A DNA stretch of 6,498 bases from an uncultured beta proteobacterium (GCA_903944255.1 CAJARE010000278.1:1-6498), one strand, 5' to 3'. Counted from the first letter of the stretch, positions 1 through 6,165 are shown. A program made the numbers and translations. Notes: generated by a model from the sequence alone, not told the origin.

Positions 1-39
1 CTACTGGAGAAGAGTGGTGGCAAGTCTGGTGAGTGGAAG
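1..39 (+). repeat. attL-side direct repeat within moaC 3' end
   Basis: These 39 bases are identical to 6455-6493. Identity stops at base 40 (g here, a at 6494). On the left it runs to the window edge, so the true repeat may be longer. The integrase gene begins 86 bp to its right. A repeat at the 3' end of a conserved gene, with an integrase beside it, is the usual signature of attL. The crossover point within the repeat cannot be placed from this sequence. Confidence 0.85.
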
Positions 40-51
40 GCGGGAGAGTAA
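1..51 (+). CDS. moaC: MoaC C-terminus (cyclic pyranopterin monophosphate synthase), 5' part outside window
   Basis: Frame 1 reads LLEKSGGKSGEWKAGE and then TAA at 49-51. The block LLxKSGGKSG is the conserved C-terminal end of MoaC, the enzyme that works with MoaA to make cyclic pyranopterin monophosphate in molybdenum cofactor synthesis. The rest of the gene lies to the left of the window. The tail after the repeat (KAGE-stop) differs from the tail at the right end (KTT...). This is expected when an element integrates in a gene's 3' end and supplies a replacement terminus. The copy at this end is therefore probably the functional one, but I cannot see its 5' part. Confidence 0.85.
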   Translation, partial: LLEKSGGKSGEWKAGE

Positions 52-93
52 ACGCTAACCTAAGCACCTTTCAAAGTATGTAACTTTTAGTCT

Positions 94-111
94 TGTCCAA
101 ATCTTGTCCAA
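94..111 (+). promoter_or_regulatory. Left arm-type integrase site: paired TGTCCAA boxes
   Basis: TGTCCAA occurs at 94-100 and again at 105-111, a period of 11 bases, or about one helical turn. The same pair with the same period and orientation occurs at 6299-6316 near the other end. Tyrosine recombinases of the lambda type bind short direct repeats on the element arms beside the core site, so these are probable arm-type sites. Because they also lie just upstream of the integrase start, binding could repress the gene. Confidence 0.6.
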
Positions 112-125
112 GTGAAGGATAAGAA

Positions 126-1109
126 ATGGCATCAATTCGATTTAGAAGCAACAAGTGGCAAGTCCGTGTTTCTCGAAAAGGGGAACAATCTCTAGTTAAA
201 ACATTCCAATCCAAAGAAGATGCAGAACGCTGGGCAAGAAGTGTTGAGGTGGAGTGGGACAGAGGAACCTATACCAATCTTCACCAAGCTCAAAAAACTA
301 CCTTTGGCGAACTGATAGAGCGTTACCTGCGTGAAGTGACACCGCTGATGCGTGGAGCTGGTGCAGATACCATCCGCCTTAAAGCCATCATGAGAAGACC
401 GATTGCCAAAGAGAATATGGCAACACTGACATCTGCCAAGATTGCCAAGTACCGTGACCAACGCTTACAAGAGATCAAGCCCAGTACAGTTGTTCGTGAG
501 CTAGCCTACTTTTCCTCAATCATTAACCATGCTCGCAAGGAGTGGGGTTTAAATACCCCCAATCCCGTTCTAGGAATCAGGAAGCCTGCTCAACCTCAAG
601 GTAGGAATCGGGTGCTTAGTTACGATGAAGAGCGAATCCTACTGGAAGCATGTATCCCGAAAGCGAACCGTAACATCTATACAAGACCATTTGTGATCCT
701 TGCCATTGAGACCGCTATGCGAAGGGGTGAAATTTTGAGCCTACGCTGGGAGGACATCAATTACCAAACAAGGACAGCCTACCTAGCCCTTACCAAGAAT
801 GGTGAATCTAGAAGAGTTCCGTTATCCACGAGAGCAATAGAGACTCTCCAATCACTGCCAAGGAGTATTGATGGAAGAGTTCTACCTATCAACTTTGCAG
901 CTCTTGAGACTAACTTTAAGAGAGCTAGAGACCGTGCTGGACTAGTAGATTTAAGGATTCACGATCTTAGGCATACCGCAGCCACAAGACTATCCGAGAA
1001 GTTGCCGAATCTTCTTGAACTATCAGCTGTTACTGGCCACAAAAGTCTGGCCATGCTCAAGCGTTACTACCACCCCAATGCTGAGCAGCTAGCTATGAAG
1101 CTTGGGTAG
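126..1109 (+). CDS. int: Tyrosine-type site-specific recombinase (integrase)
   Basis: This 327-residue protein is an integrase of the lambda/XerC superfamily that would integrate and excise this element at moaC. Residues 1-55 look like an arm-binding N-terminal domain (IRFRSNKWQVRVSRKGEQ and a following helix). Residues about 58-155 are the SAM-like core-binding domain, and 160-327 the catalytic domain. The catalytic set is complete: R199 (AMRRGEIL), K224 (hairpin LTKNGESRRVPL), H279 and R282 (HDLRH), H305 (TGHKS) and nucleophile Y314 (KRYYHP). The ATG at 126 is preceded by GAAGGA at 114-119, a good ribosome binding site. Length is normal for the family, and nothing suggests decay. It sits directly beside attL, faces inwards, and is convergent with the polymerase-like gene. 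No excisionase is recognisable nearby; the 76-residue HTH protein or one of the small proteins could fill that role. Confidence 0.95.
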   Translation: MASIRFRSNKWQVRVSRKGEQSLVKTFQSKEDAERWARSVEVEWDRGTYTNLHQAQKTTFGELIERYLREVTPLMRGAGADTIRLKAIMRRPIAKENMATLTSAKIAKYRDQRLQEIKPSTVVRELAYFSSIINHARKEWGLNTPNPVLGIRKPAQPQGRNRVLSYDEERILLEACIPKANRNIYTRPFVILAIETAMRRGEILSLRWEDINYQTRTAYLALTKNGESRRVPLSTRAIETLQSLPRSIDGRVLPINFAALETNFKRARDRAGLVDLRIHDLRHTAATRLSEKLPNLLELSAVTGHKSLAMLKRYYHPNAEQLAMKLG

Positions 1110-1234
1110 CTGTTCGCCAAATTTAATGGTGCCAGTACAACTCTATGTATTCATTGATATTTTTTAGAGTTTCTCAGAGTTTTCTTCACATAATGGAGGG
1201 AAGGAGGCAACCACTGGATAGCAGTTTTGGCTCC

Positions 1235-2734
1235 TCAGCTCTTTGGCTGATATTTCCAGAAAGTACTCAAGAACTCATCATGCTGAGAATCTGCGTACTT
1301 GTTCTTCATATAGGTGAGATCAAGCTGACCACTTGGGTAATAGACTGGCTCAAAATCAGTTTTGAACTGCTCAGGATCTTTCAGTTGTGGAACCGAACCT
1401 AATACCGCCTCATAGGCTTCACGCATGGCAAGCTCCAACTCAGGCAGGTGATGTTCTTGGCATATGAACGAGTCATGGACGGGCAAACACAGAATGTCTT
1501 GACCCAATAATTTCAACATCACCATCTCTGCAATCTGGGAGTCAACAAACTGGTACCTCAGACCGAATCCTTTGCCCTTGATCTCTTGAATGATCGGATG
1601 CTTTTTGATCACCCATGACTCTAGCTGGGCGGTATTCATTTCCATTATTTTGATTTGTTGACTATTCAGCTTAAAGTTGCCCCGATCATCGTTAATCATG
1701 GCATTGATATATGTCTTAATCACCTTCCTTTTAGATTTGTATGGCTCAATGCTCTTGTCATATTCCTTACCCTCATAACGCAGCCCAAGATCGTATAGGT
1801 CACCCTCTGGTAGTGGCAAATGAGCATCTCGGTACATCATCCTTGGATGAAGCTCAGAGTAATCAACCTCAACAGTTGGCAAGCCGTTGATAGTGATATA
1901 GCTGCGGTATTCGCTGGGAATAAATTGCCACCAACCCCCATAAAACCGACCACCCTTTTGAAAGCTTCCTCTGGAGAAGATCCGCCTTAATTGAACATGC
2001 AGATAGTTAAATATCCGTGGCTTCTTCTTACCATCTCCAAAAACCCAATCAAGTTGATATTTGTCATTGGCCATCTTTGCGATCAAGCCCGCATCCAGAT
2101 GGTGCTTATCAATAGATAGGCAGATGGCATTTTGGGTAATGAAGCTGTTATAGCTCTGAAGAATTTTTCTCCATCTGCGGATATCGTTATTGTCCTTAAA
2201 TGGACATTGAATCTTGGATTTAGTCCTGGGATCAAAATCCTTAAGGACAATTACATCCTGCTTCTTGGGGGCCAGCTTTCGCCATACATATTTAGTACGT
2301 TCAAATTCCTCAAGCAGCCCTCCTACGGCTTTAATAGTTGTAGGGATATTCACCCCACTTTTATTCTTAAACCCTTTTTTACGCTCAACCCATTCAAGGG
2401 ACTCAAAGGCATCCAAAACCCTTAAAACAGCCGTATGACTGAATTCAGTTAACTGGTGAGGCTTGTCACCATATGCTCCATCACTCGTTGGCACAGCAAG
2501 CCTACATTGCCGATGCCTACTTCCATACACCTGATACAGACCCTCAATGATTGATCGAGCAGCAAACTCATGTGCAGCCTGCATTTTGGCTTGAGGCTTA
2601 TTTTGGAGCTTTAATCTAGATGATAGATGCTCTAAAACCGTGGAAGTCATGCCCTCAAACATCTGGTCTTCTGGCAAATGAATATGTTTCAAATGCAAGT
2701 TATATGTCTTATGTTTCTTGGCTCTAACTATCAT
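1235..2734 (-). CDS. Family-A polymerase-like protein with winged-helix-like N-terminus
   Basis: The protein has 499 residues. The C-terminal half carries hallmarks of the family-A (Pol I/T7) polymerase palm. Motif A is VEVDYSELHPR with metal ligand D291 (compare DYSQIELR in Pol I). A motif-B-like RKVIK has R336 and K340 spaced as in the Pol I O-helix. Motif C is PVHDSF with H420 and D421; the HDS form recalls T7 RNA polymerase. A to B spacing matches Pol I, but B to C is about 80 residues against about 124, so the domain is compact, and the O-helix aromatic position is Asn344. There is no 3'-5' or 5'-3' exonuclease. Residues about 55-125 (SHTAVLRVLDAFESLEWVERKKGF) look like a winged helix. 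DNA polymerase, primer extender or initiator are all possible, and RNA synthesis cannot be excluded. The ATG at 2734 has no clear Shine-Dalgarno; Met25 or Met29 are alternatives. The relation to family A is motif-based. Confidence 0.75.
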   Translation of the reverse strand: MIVRAKKHKTYNLHLKHIHLPEDQMFEGMTSTVLEHLSSRLKLQNKPQAKMQAAHEFAARSIIEGLYQVYGSRHRQCRLAVPTSDGAYGDKPHQLTEFSHTAVLRVLDAFESLEWVERKKGFKNKSGVNIPTTIKAVGGLLEEFERTKYVWRKLAPKKQDVIVLKDFDPRTKSKIQCPFKDNNDIRRWRKILQSYNSFITQNAICLSIDKHHLDAGLIAKMANDKYQLDWVFGDGKKKPRIFNYLHVQLRRIFSRGSFQKGGRFYGGWWQFIPSEYRSYITINGLPTVEVDYSELHPRMMYRDAHLPLPEGDLYDLGLRYEGKEYDKSIEPYKSKRKVIKTYINAMINDDRGNFKLNSQQIKIMEMNTAQLESWVIKKHPIIQEIKGKGFGLRYQFVDSQIAEMVMLKLLGQDILCLPVHDSFICQEHHLPELELAMREAYEAVLGSVPQLKDPEQFKTDFEPVYYPSGQLDLTYMKNKYADSQHDEFLSTFWKYQPKS

Positions 2735-2800
2735 CAGATGAATTAAAAGTTAACTACCTCATGAGAACAAAATAGGGGCCAAAGGGGAGCATTGCTGAAG

Positions 2801-2833
2801 CTATATATGGGGTATATGTGTACTCATATATAG
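2801..2833. promoter_or_regulatory. AT-rich inverted repeat upstream of polymerase-like gene (operator or origin candidate)
   Basis: CTATATATG at 2801-2809 is the exact reverse complement of CATATATAG at 2825-2833, with 15 bases between. The arms also read as a degenerate direct repeat, TATATATGGGGTA and CATATATAGGGTA. It lies in the 149-bp gap between the HGG gene and the polymerase-like gene, about 70 bp before the latter's start. A regulator-binding site, promoter region or replication origin would all fit; the sequence alone does not decide. Confidence 0.4.
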
Positions 2834-2883
2834 GGTAGCGGTTTAAGTCGAAAAAATAAATGCAGGAAAGCTCTTACATCATA

Positions 2884-3117
2884 TTACCGAGCCTTATCTA
2901 TCATCCCTAATTCGATAGCAATAAGCTCTAGTAGCCTGATCCTAGAGTTAGCCTCAACGATATTTCTGCGGTATTCCTTAGTAGCCTGTCCGTGTCGGTA
3001 ATTCCAGTGATCCCTGCCCTTTGGCGAAAGACCTCCGTGAAGACGGCAACGTCCATTAACCATCCCATGCTTTTGGCAATGGGCATCCCCGCCCCTTAAC
3101 TTAGCTCTACACAGCAT
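2884..3117 (-). CDS. HGG-motif small Cys/His protein
   Basis: This 77-residue protein belongs to the widespread small 'HGGxS' group found in phages and mobile islands. The N-terminal half has C3, C14, H17, C24 and H27, spaced like a small zinc-binding site, ending in NGRCRLHGGLSPKG. It is followed by HWNYRHGQATKE (residues 38-48), matching the usual N-x-x-HG-x-x-T segment, and a helical basic tail. The family's function is not established; nucleic-acid binding is plausible given the Cys/His cluster and basic charge. The ATG at 3117 overlaps the end of the 49-residue gene by 11 bp, with AGGA directly before it, so the two are probably translationally coupled. It lies upstream of, and on the same strand as, the polymerase-like gene, probably in one transcript. 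Confidence 0.8.
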   Translation of the reverse strand: MLCRAKLRGGDAHCQKHGMVNGRCRLHGGLSPKGRDHWNYRHGQATKEYRRNIVEANSRIRLLELIAIELGMIDKAR

Positions 3118-3256
3118 TCCTGGGTCTCTTAGGTGGGTTGGTTATAGCCAGCTCTTGAATACTCTGTCTAATCTGCTCTCTAGTGAGATATTTGGGATTT
3201 CTTGGTAGAGCTTTAATCCGCTCTTGGATTTGCTCTCTTGAGGAATATGTTTTCAT
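3107..3256 (-). CDS. Small 49-residue protein with REQI repeat, coupled to HGG gene
   Basis: An ATG at 3256 opens a 49-codon frame ending with TAG at 3107-3109, inside the start of the HGG gene. The start is preceded by CGGAAG at a normal distance, a fair ribosome binding site. The product begins MKTYSSREQIQERIKAL and contains two copies of a short helical unit, REQIQERIKAL and REQIRQSIQEL, joined by a PRNPKYLT linker. It ends in a basic Pro-rich tail (TNPPKRPRNAV). The internal duplication, the ribosome site and the 11-bp overlap with the HGG gene support a real gene despite its size. I do not recognise a family; a helical adaptor or DNA-binding protein is a guess. It would be the first gene of the probable HGG-polymerase transcript. 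Confidence 0.65.
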   Translation of the reverse strand: MKTYSSREQIQERIKALPRNPKYLTREQIRQSIQELAITNPPKRPRNAV

Positions 3257-3334
3257 GACTAGCTTCCGCAGGTTCTAAATACAACTATATTTTATTTACA
3301 TTTCCCCCTGATGACCTCAGTGATGATAATTTAC

Positions 3335-3775
3335 TTACTTGCTCAGCTTTAGAACGCAATTGCCAAATGTCTCCGTGCCTTGCTTGAAGCCAAGATCTTT
3401 GCACTTTTCTCTCGCTGCAGTTAAATCCACTCCAGAGGGAACCGTATTTACTGGCGCTGAATAAGTGGGGTTTGGCTGAGGTCTAACGCACCGATATGGG
3501 TAATACCCTCTCCACATACGGCTATAGTCCCTTTCACCCAAAATTGCTACGCCAAGACCTCTGTATTGACAATTTGCGTTTGCCAACTGTCTTGCTTTCT
3601 CCCTGTCGGACTCGCTAAAAGAATTCGTCCCAATCTCCCCGCCATCTGAAGTTAAGGAAACAATATCAACTGGGCAAAGAAGACAATATGCCCCCGTTGG
3701 CGGCCCCGTCATACATCCTGAGAGAAAAATCCAGGGGGCAATAGCAATAAGAAATTTTCGCTCAGTTAAAAACAA
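3335..3775 (-). CDS. Putative lipoprotein with C-terminal Cys-LGFK-Cys module
   Basis: Two TTG starts are possible, at 3802 (155 aa) and 3775 (146 aa). I prefer 3775: it puts the lipobox cysteine at residue 21, has GGTGA about 5 bases before it, and overlaps the previous gene's stop by only 10 bp. The N-terminus (basic ERK, hydrophobic FLIAIAPWIF, then LSGC) is a lipoprotein signal peptide, so the mature protein should be lipid-anchored. The body has several cysteines (GAYCLLC, NANCQY, YRCVRP). The last 23 residues form the module CKDLGFKQGTETFGNC, shared with the two upstream neighbours. It is the last gene of a three-gene overlapping cluster. The function is unknown, and no enzyme motif is visible. 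A surface or periplasmic structural role is an inference from export and cysteine pairing. Confidence 0.7.
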   Translation of the reverse strand: MFLTERKFLIAIAPWIFLSGCMTGPPTGAYCLLCPVDIVSLTSDGGEIGTNSFSESDREKARQLANANCQYRGLGVAILGERDYSRMWRGYYPYRCVRPQPNPTYSAPVNTVPSGVDLTAAREKCKDLGFKQGTETFGNCVLKLSK

Positions 3776-4443
3776 TTTGTCACCGTACCAGTAGTTGTGC
3801 AATTCATAGTTCTACCACCAGGTAAAAAATACGTACTTGAAGGATTTGGCGGACTAGGAGGGGTTGGTCTAGTGCCATAGCTATTGTTGGCGTTGTAAGC
3901 ACCAGAGGATATGCCATTACCCAATTGAAACAACGCCATACCTGCCGCTACACTTCTCTGGCGCTGCTGCTCATCCAATTGAGCCTGGTACTGTCGCTGC
4001 TGCTGCATAAATTGAGCCTGCTGCCGCTGGGCATCCTGTTTGGCCTGATCAATCTGCAGTCTACATTGCGCATATTCGTTTGACTTTGGCTTAAATCCAT
4101 ATTTTCTACAGGTTGCATCATCGGGATCAGAGGTAGTTGATGCACTTTCCTTTCGACCCTGAAGCTCTAATACACAATTCCCGTAGGCCTCAGTCTTCCT
4201 TTTGAAGCCTAAATCCAAACATGTTGCCTCCTCGGGATTTGCAACAATATTATTTGCTTTACTGGGGACTGAGGGTGCGGGTGTGGGTGAGGCATTTTTT
4301 ACACAAGCGTCTAGCTGTTCACGTGTCGCATTTTTCCCAATACTTTCCAAGCACTCTATACGTGATAATGCACTTGCTGAGCCAGCAAATAAGACAACAA
4401 TAAAAGTGCTAACTAAACTCAGTTTGTGAGCTGTATTACGCAT
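3766..4443 (-). CDS. Secreted protein with two Cys-LGFK-Cys modules and Gln-rich coiled region
   Basis: The protein has 225 residues, with a Sec signal peptide at 1-26 (VSTFIVVLFAGSASA, cut probably after ASA). A Cys-x15-Cys segment (31-47) is followed by a Pro-rich linker. Two copies of the shared module follow, C75-C90 (CLDLGFKRKTEAYGNC) and C112-C127 (CRKYGFKPKSNEYAQC). Residues 131-165 are very Gln/Arg-rich and probably coiled coil. The C-terminus is Pro/Ser-rich and ends FLPGGRTMNCTTTGTVTNCF, with cysteines 215 and 224. The paired cysteines suggest disulfides in the periplasm. The ATG at 4443 has a strong ribosome site (GAGGAG about 9 bases before), which lies inside the last codons of the upstream gene; the genes overlap by 25 bp. 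I recognise the style (exported proteins of unknown function in Proteobacteria) but no specific function. Confidence 0.75.
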   Translation of the reverse strand: MRNTAHKLSLVSTFIVVLFAGSASALSRIECLESIGKNATREQLDACVKNASPTPAPSVPSKANNIVANPEEATCLDLGFKRKTEAYGNCVLELQGRKESASTTSDPDDATCRKYGFKPKSNEYAQCRLQIDQAKQDAQRQQAQFMQQQRQYQAQLDEQQRQRSVAAGMALFQLGNGISSGAYNANNSYGTRPTPPSPPNPSSTYFLPGGRTMNCTTTGTVTNCF

Positions 4444-4913
4444 TTTGCGTGCTCCTCAGTACGAGCCTTAAATCCAAGATCCGTGCATCTTTTTTTGGCA
4501 CCTTCAATTAACGATTGACTATTTTTTTCTTGATTCGGTAATTTAATTACTTCCTCAGCCCCCAAAGGTCGTCTTATTGGTGCTACAGGAGGATTGCTAT
4601 TTATGCATTCAATATTTGCTGAAATAGCGTTATTAATTGTTGGGTAGAAGTTATAACGACTTGAATTCACGTTAGTCATTTTAAAAGGCCCTCCTTGGCA
4701 TTTGATTGCAGCTTTTTTATTTGCCGCAGCCTCTAGCTCAGCTTGTTTATCCTCTTCCGAAACCCATGCTGAAAATGTAATTCTTACGTCACTTGAATAT
4801 GGCTGCTGTCCCGAAGAGCCGACAGATGACCCAGAATCATTGATGTGAGTACAAGCAGGCAATAGCATTGCTAATAAATAAGTTATAAAAAAATATTGGG
4901 GGGTCTTTTTCAT
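4419..4913 (-). CDS. Putative lipoprotein with C-terminal Cys-LGFK-Cys module
   Basis: I chose the ATG at 4913 (164 aa), which gives a standard N-terminus MKKTPQYFFITYLLAMLLPAC with lipobox LPAC and lipidated Cys21. An in-frame TTG lies three codons upstream, at 4922. Residue +2 is Thr, so outer-membrane sorting is expected. The mature protein starts with a Ser/Gly-rich linker, then a central part with two cysteines (IKCQGG and NIECIN). It ends in the module CTDLGFKARTEEHAKC (143-158), the same module found in both downstream genes. No good Shine-Dalgarno is visible. It is first in the overlapping three-gene cluster, so the promoter should lie in 4914-5069. The function is unknown. Confidence 0.7.
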   Translation of the reverse strand: MKKTPQYFFITYLLAMLLPACTHINDSGSSVGSSGQQPYSSDVRITFSAWVSEEDKQAELEAAANKKAAIKCQGGPFKMTNVNSSRYNFYPTINNAISANIECINSNPPVAPIRRPLGAEEVIKLPNQEKNSQSLIEGAKKRCTDLGFKARTEEHAKCVIQLTN

Positions 4914-4934
4914 CTGATGCAAAACTAACCATTG

Positions 4935-4974
4935 CCTAATAAATAAAAATAATCCAAAGCTAACAACAGCTTCG
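4935..4974 (-). terminator. Weak hairpin plus T-rich tract after the 106-aa gene
   Basis: On the minus strand, CGAAGCT (from 4974) pairs with AGCTTTG (to 4955) across a 6-base loop, with one G-T wobble. A T-rich run, GATTATTTTTATTT, follows. This resembles a weak intrinsic terminator between the 106-aa gene and the lipoprotein cluster. The stem is short and AT-rich, so it could equally be chance in the AT-rich leader of the lipoprotein cluster. Confidence 0.3.
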
Positions 4975-5069
4975 ATAAGTAAGTATTCCCAGTAAACCCT
5001 TGAATTAAATGACTAGACATTTAAGTTATGGAGGCGCACTAGGATTTAGATCGGTATATATAGATACTG

Positions 5070-5390
5070 CTAGCAGAAAATTCCATAACTTTGGAAATCA
5101 TCGAGTATTTCAATAAATAATTTTTCAGTATTTTGAGTATCCGCTTTGTGTAACTCAAGAATTCGTCTTTGCATTGAACTATCAGTTAAAACTATGTGTA
5201 TTGCTGATGCAATTACCTGTTGCTGCTCAATAGATAGTTGAGAGTTTGCTTTTTTCAAGAATTTATCTAATCCGCTCTCAATGGCTTGCTTAGAAATCTC
5301 TCTTTTCTCTGATAGCTCCAAGCCGATAATTTTAAGAAAGATAAAAATTAAAGCGTTACTTTTAACCTTCTTTTTGAAGAGTCCAAACAT
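5070..5390 (-). CDS. Hypothetical protein, 106 aa, divergent from HTH regulator
   Basis: The ATG at 5390 gives 106 residues starting MFGLFKKKVKSNALIFIF. An in-frame TTG at 5465 would add 25 residues but would overlap the start of the divergent regulator and run across the inverted repeats, so I reject it. No strong ribosome site is seen. The product is predominantly helical with a hydrophobic stretch near the N-terminus (NALIFIFLKIIGLEL), then polar helices (REISKQAIESGLDKFLKKANSQLSIEQQQVIASAI) and an acidic C-terminus (FIEILDDF). No family recognised. Its placement back to back with a Cro/CI-type regulator, with operator-like repeats between, suggests control by that regulator. A toxin, immunity or defence role would be speculation. 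Confidence 0.6.
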   Translation of the reverse strand: MFGLFKKKVKSNALIFIFLKIIGLELSEKREISKQAIESGLDKFLKKANSQLSIEQQQVIASAIHIVLTDSSMQRRILELHKADTQNTEKLFIEILDDFQSYGIFC

Positions 5391-5418
5391 TTTTAAGGTT
5401 TCTCTAAATTTAGCACCA

Positions 5419-5451
5419 AATATCCTAAAATGGGATATTCCGTATTGGAAT
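5419..5451. promoter_or_regulatory. Divergent control region with overlapping inverted repeats (operator candidate)
   Basis: AATATCC (5419-5425) and GGATATT (5433-5439) form a perfect 7-bp inverted repeat with a 7-base spacer. Overlapping it, ATTCC (5437-5441) and GGAAT (5447-5451) form a second one with a 5-base spacer. TAAAAT at 5426-5431 could be the -10 box of the rightward regulator gene, though no convincing -35 is seen. The 74-bp gap between two divergent starts, one of them a Cro/CI-type protein, makes this the likely autoregulatory operator. Confidence 0.5.
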
Positions 5452-5464
5452 CTAGCATGAATCA

Positions 5465-5695
5465 ATGTTGGAGCGCCAAAAATACGAATATCTCAGATCT
5501 GAGCTTAAAAAAACACGCCTAGCGGCTGGTTTACTTCAGACCGACCTGGCCAAAGTACTTAAAAAGCCACAAAGCTATATTTCCAAGGTGGAGTCTGGTG
5601 AGCGTAGCTTAGACATCATTGAGTTTGTGGACTATTGCAAAGGGTTAGGCTTAGAACCATCAAAATGGCTAAAAAGGCTTACTGATAAGTTTTAG
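5465..5695 (+). CDS. Cro/CI (XRE)-family HTH transcriptional regulator
   Basis: This 76-residue single-domain DNA-binding protein has a classic HTH_3 fold. Helices 2 and 3 are LLQTDLAKVLKKPQSYISKVESGERSLDIIEF (residues 23-54), with recognition helix PQSYISKVE at 35-43 and the usual E-x-G-x-R turn. There is no extra effector domain, as in small phage Cro-like or restriction-modification C-type regulators. The ATG at 5465 has no close Shine-Dalgarno; GGAA at 5447-5450 is rather far, so translation may be weak. It is divergent from the 106-aa gene across operator-like repeats and overlaps the convergent 139-aa gene by 4 bp at the stops. Autoregulation and control of the leftward gene are likely inferences. 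Confidence 0.88.
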   Translation: MLERQKYEYLRSELKKTRLAAGLLQTDLAKVLKKPQSYISKVESGERSLDIIEFVDYCKGLGLEPSKWLKRLTDKF

Positions 5696-6111
5696 TCGCA
5701 CCACGCATAGCTGACTTCCTTGGTATCAAGAAATGCTCTAAGTTCGCAGCAAAGCTCCTCTAGAACATCATCAGTAATCTTAATTCTCTCTCCCGTTTCC
5801 TTGACGGTAACGTAATCGTCCGTAAAGGTTAAGCAAGGAAGCTTGAAGATAGTTTTACCCATAGATTCTGGGTATTTTTGCTGAATAAATGGTGGAGAAA
5901 TAACACTAAAACCATAAACAGATGAAAACCTCACGTCCATGAATGATTCATTATCGCCATCTGGCTTCCACTCCCACATAAATGTATGCACTAAATCAAT
6001 CCATGCATCTTCAATACTCTGGCTAGTATTTAAAGAAAATTTTTCAACATTCTCGATTTGCTCGGGAGTGCTTGGAAAGTCAAAGTAGATTACAAATTTA
6101 TCATCCATCAT
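5692..6111 (-). CDS. Hypothetical protein, 139 aa
   Basis: I chose the ATG at 6111 (139 aa, MMDDKFVIYFDFPSTPEQ...). An in-frame TTG at 6165 lies inside the -35 box of the best promoter and is rejected. A GGGG run about 10 bases before the ATG may serve as ribosome site. The sequence looks globular and soluble: a beta strand FVIYFDF, acidic and aromatic middle (WIDLVHTFMWEWKPDGDNESF), and a C-terminal helix with CC (VLEELCCELRAFL) ending VSYAWCD. No signal peptide, membrane span or catalytic motif is visible, and I recognise no family. Size and acidity resemble immunity-type cargo proteins, but that is only an impression. It converges on the HTH gene with a 4-bp stop overlap. Confidence 0.62.
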   Translation of the reverse strand: MMDDKFVIYFDFPSTPEQIENVEKFSLNTSQSIEDAWIDLVHTFMWEWKPDGDNESFMDVRFSSVYGFSVISPPFIQQKYPESMGKTIFKLPCLTFTDDYVTVKETGERIKITDDVLEELCCELRAFLDTKEVSYAWCD

Positions 6112-6136
6112 GTAAATATACCCCGACCTAATATTC

Positions 6137-6165
6137 AAAATACTATGTATACCTAACCTTATCAA
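6137..6165 (-). promoter_or_regulatory. Sigma-70-type promoter for the 139-aa gene
   Basis: On the minus strand, TTGATA (6160-6165) and TATTTT (6137-6142) are separated by exactly 17 bases. Transcription would start near 6130, giving a leader of about 20 bases before the ATG at 6111. This position supports that start codon over the upstream TTG. Confidence 0.55.

Noticed and set aside
192..461. 89-codon minus-strand frame
   Set aside because: It lies wholly inside the integrase gene, which has complete catalytic motifs; its product shows no recognisable features.
1145..1402. 85-codon plus-strand frame after the integrase
   Set aside because: Most of it is antisense to the C-terminus of the polymerase-like gene, and no ribosome site or domain is seen.
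2132..2438. Two plus-strand frames (97 and 74 codons)
   Set aside because: Both are antisense to the polymerase-like gene and overlap each other in different frames.
3298..3334. Terminator after the lipoprotein cluster
   Set aside because: Only a short CTGA/TCAG stem is present and no clear T-run follows, so read-through into the 49-aa gene is possible.
3948..4145. 65-codon minus-strand frame in another phase
   Set aside because: It lies within the Gln-rich part of the secreted protein gene; repetitive codons keep alternative frames open.
4202..4429. Two plus-strand frames (75 and 60 codons)
   Set aside because: They are antisense to the N-terminal half of the secreted protein gene, without start signals.
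5391..5465. N-terminal extension of the 106-aa protein from TTG at 5465
   Set aside because: It would cross the divergent operator region and overlap the regulator start; the ATG at 5390 gives a normal N-terminus.
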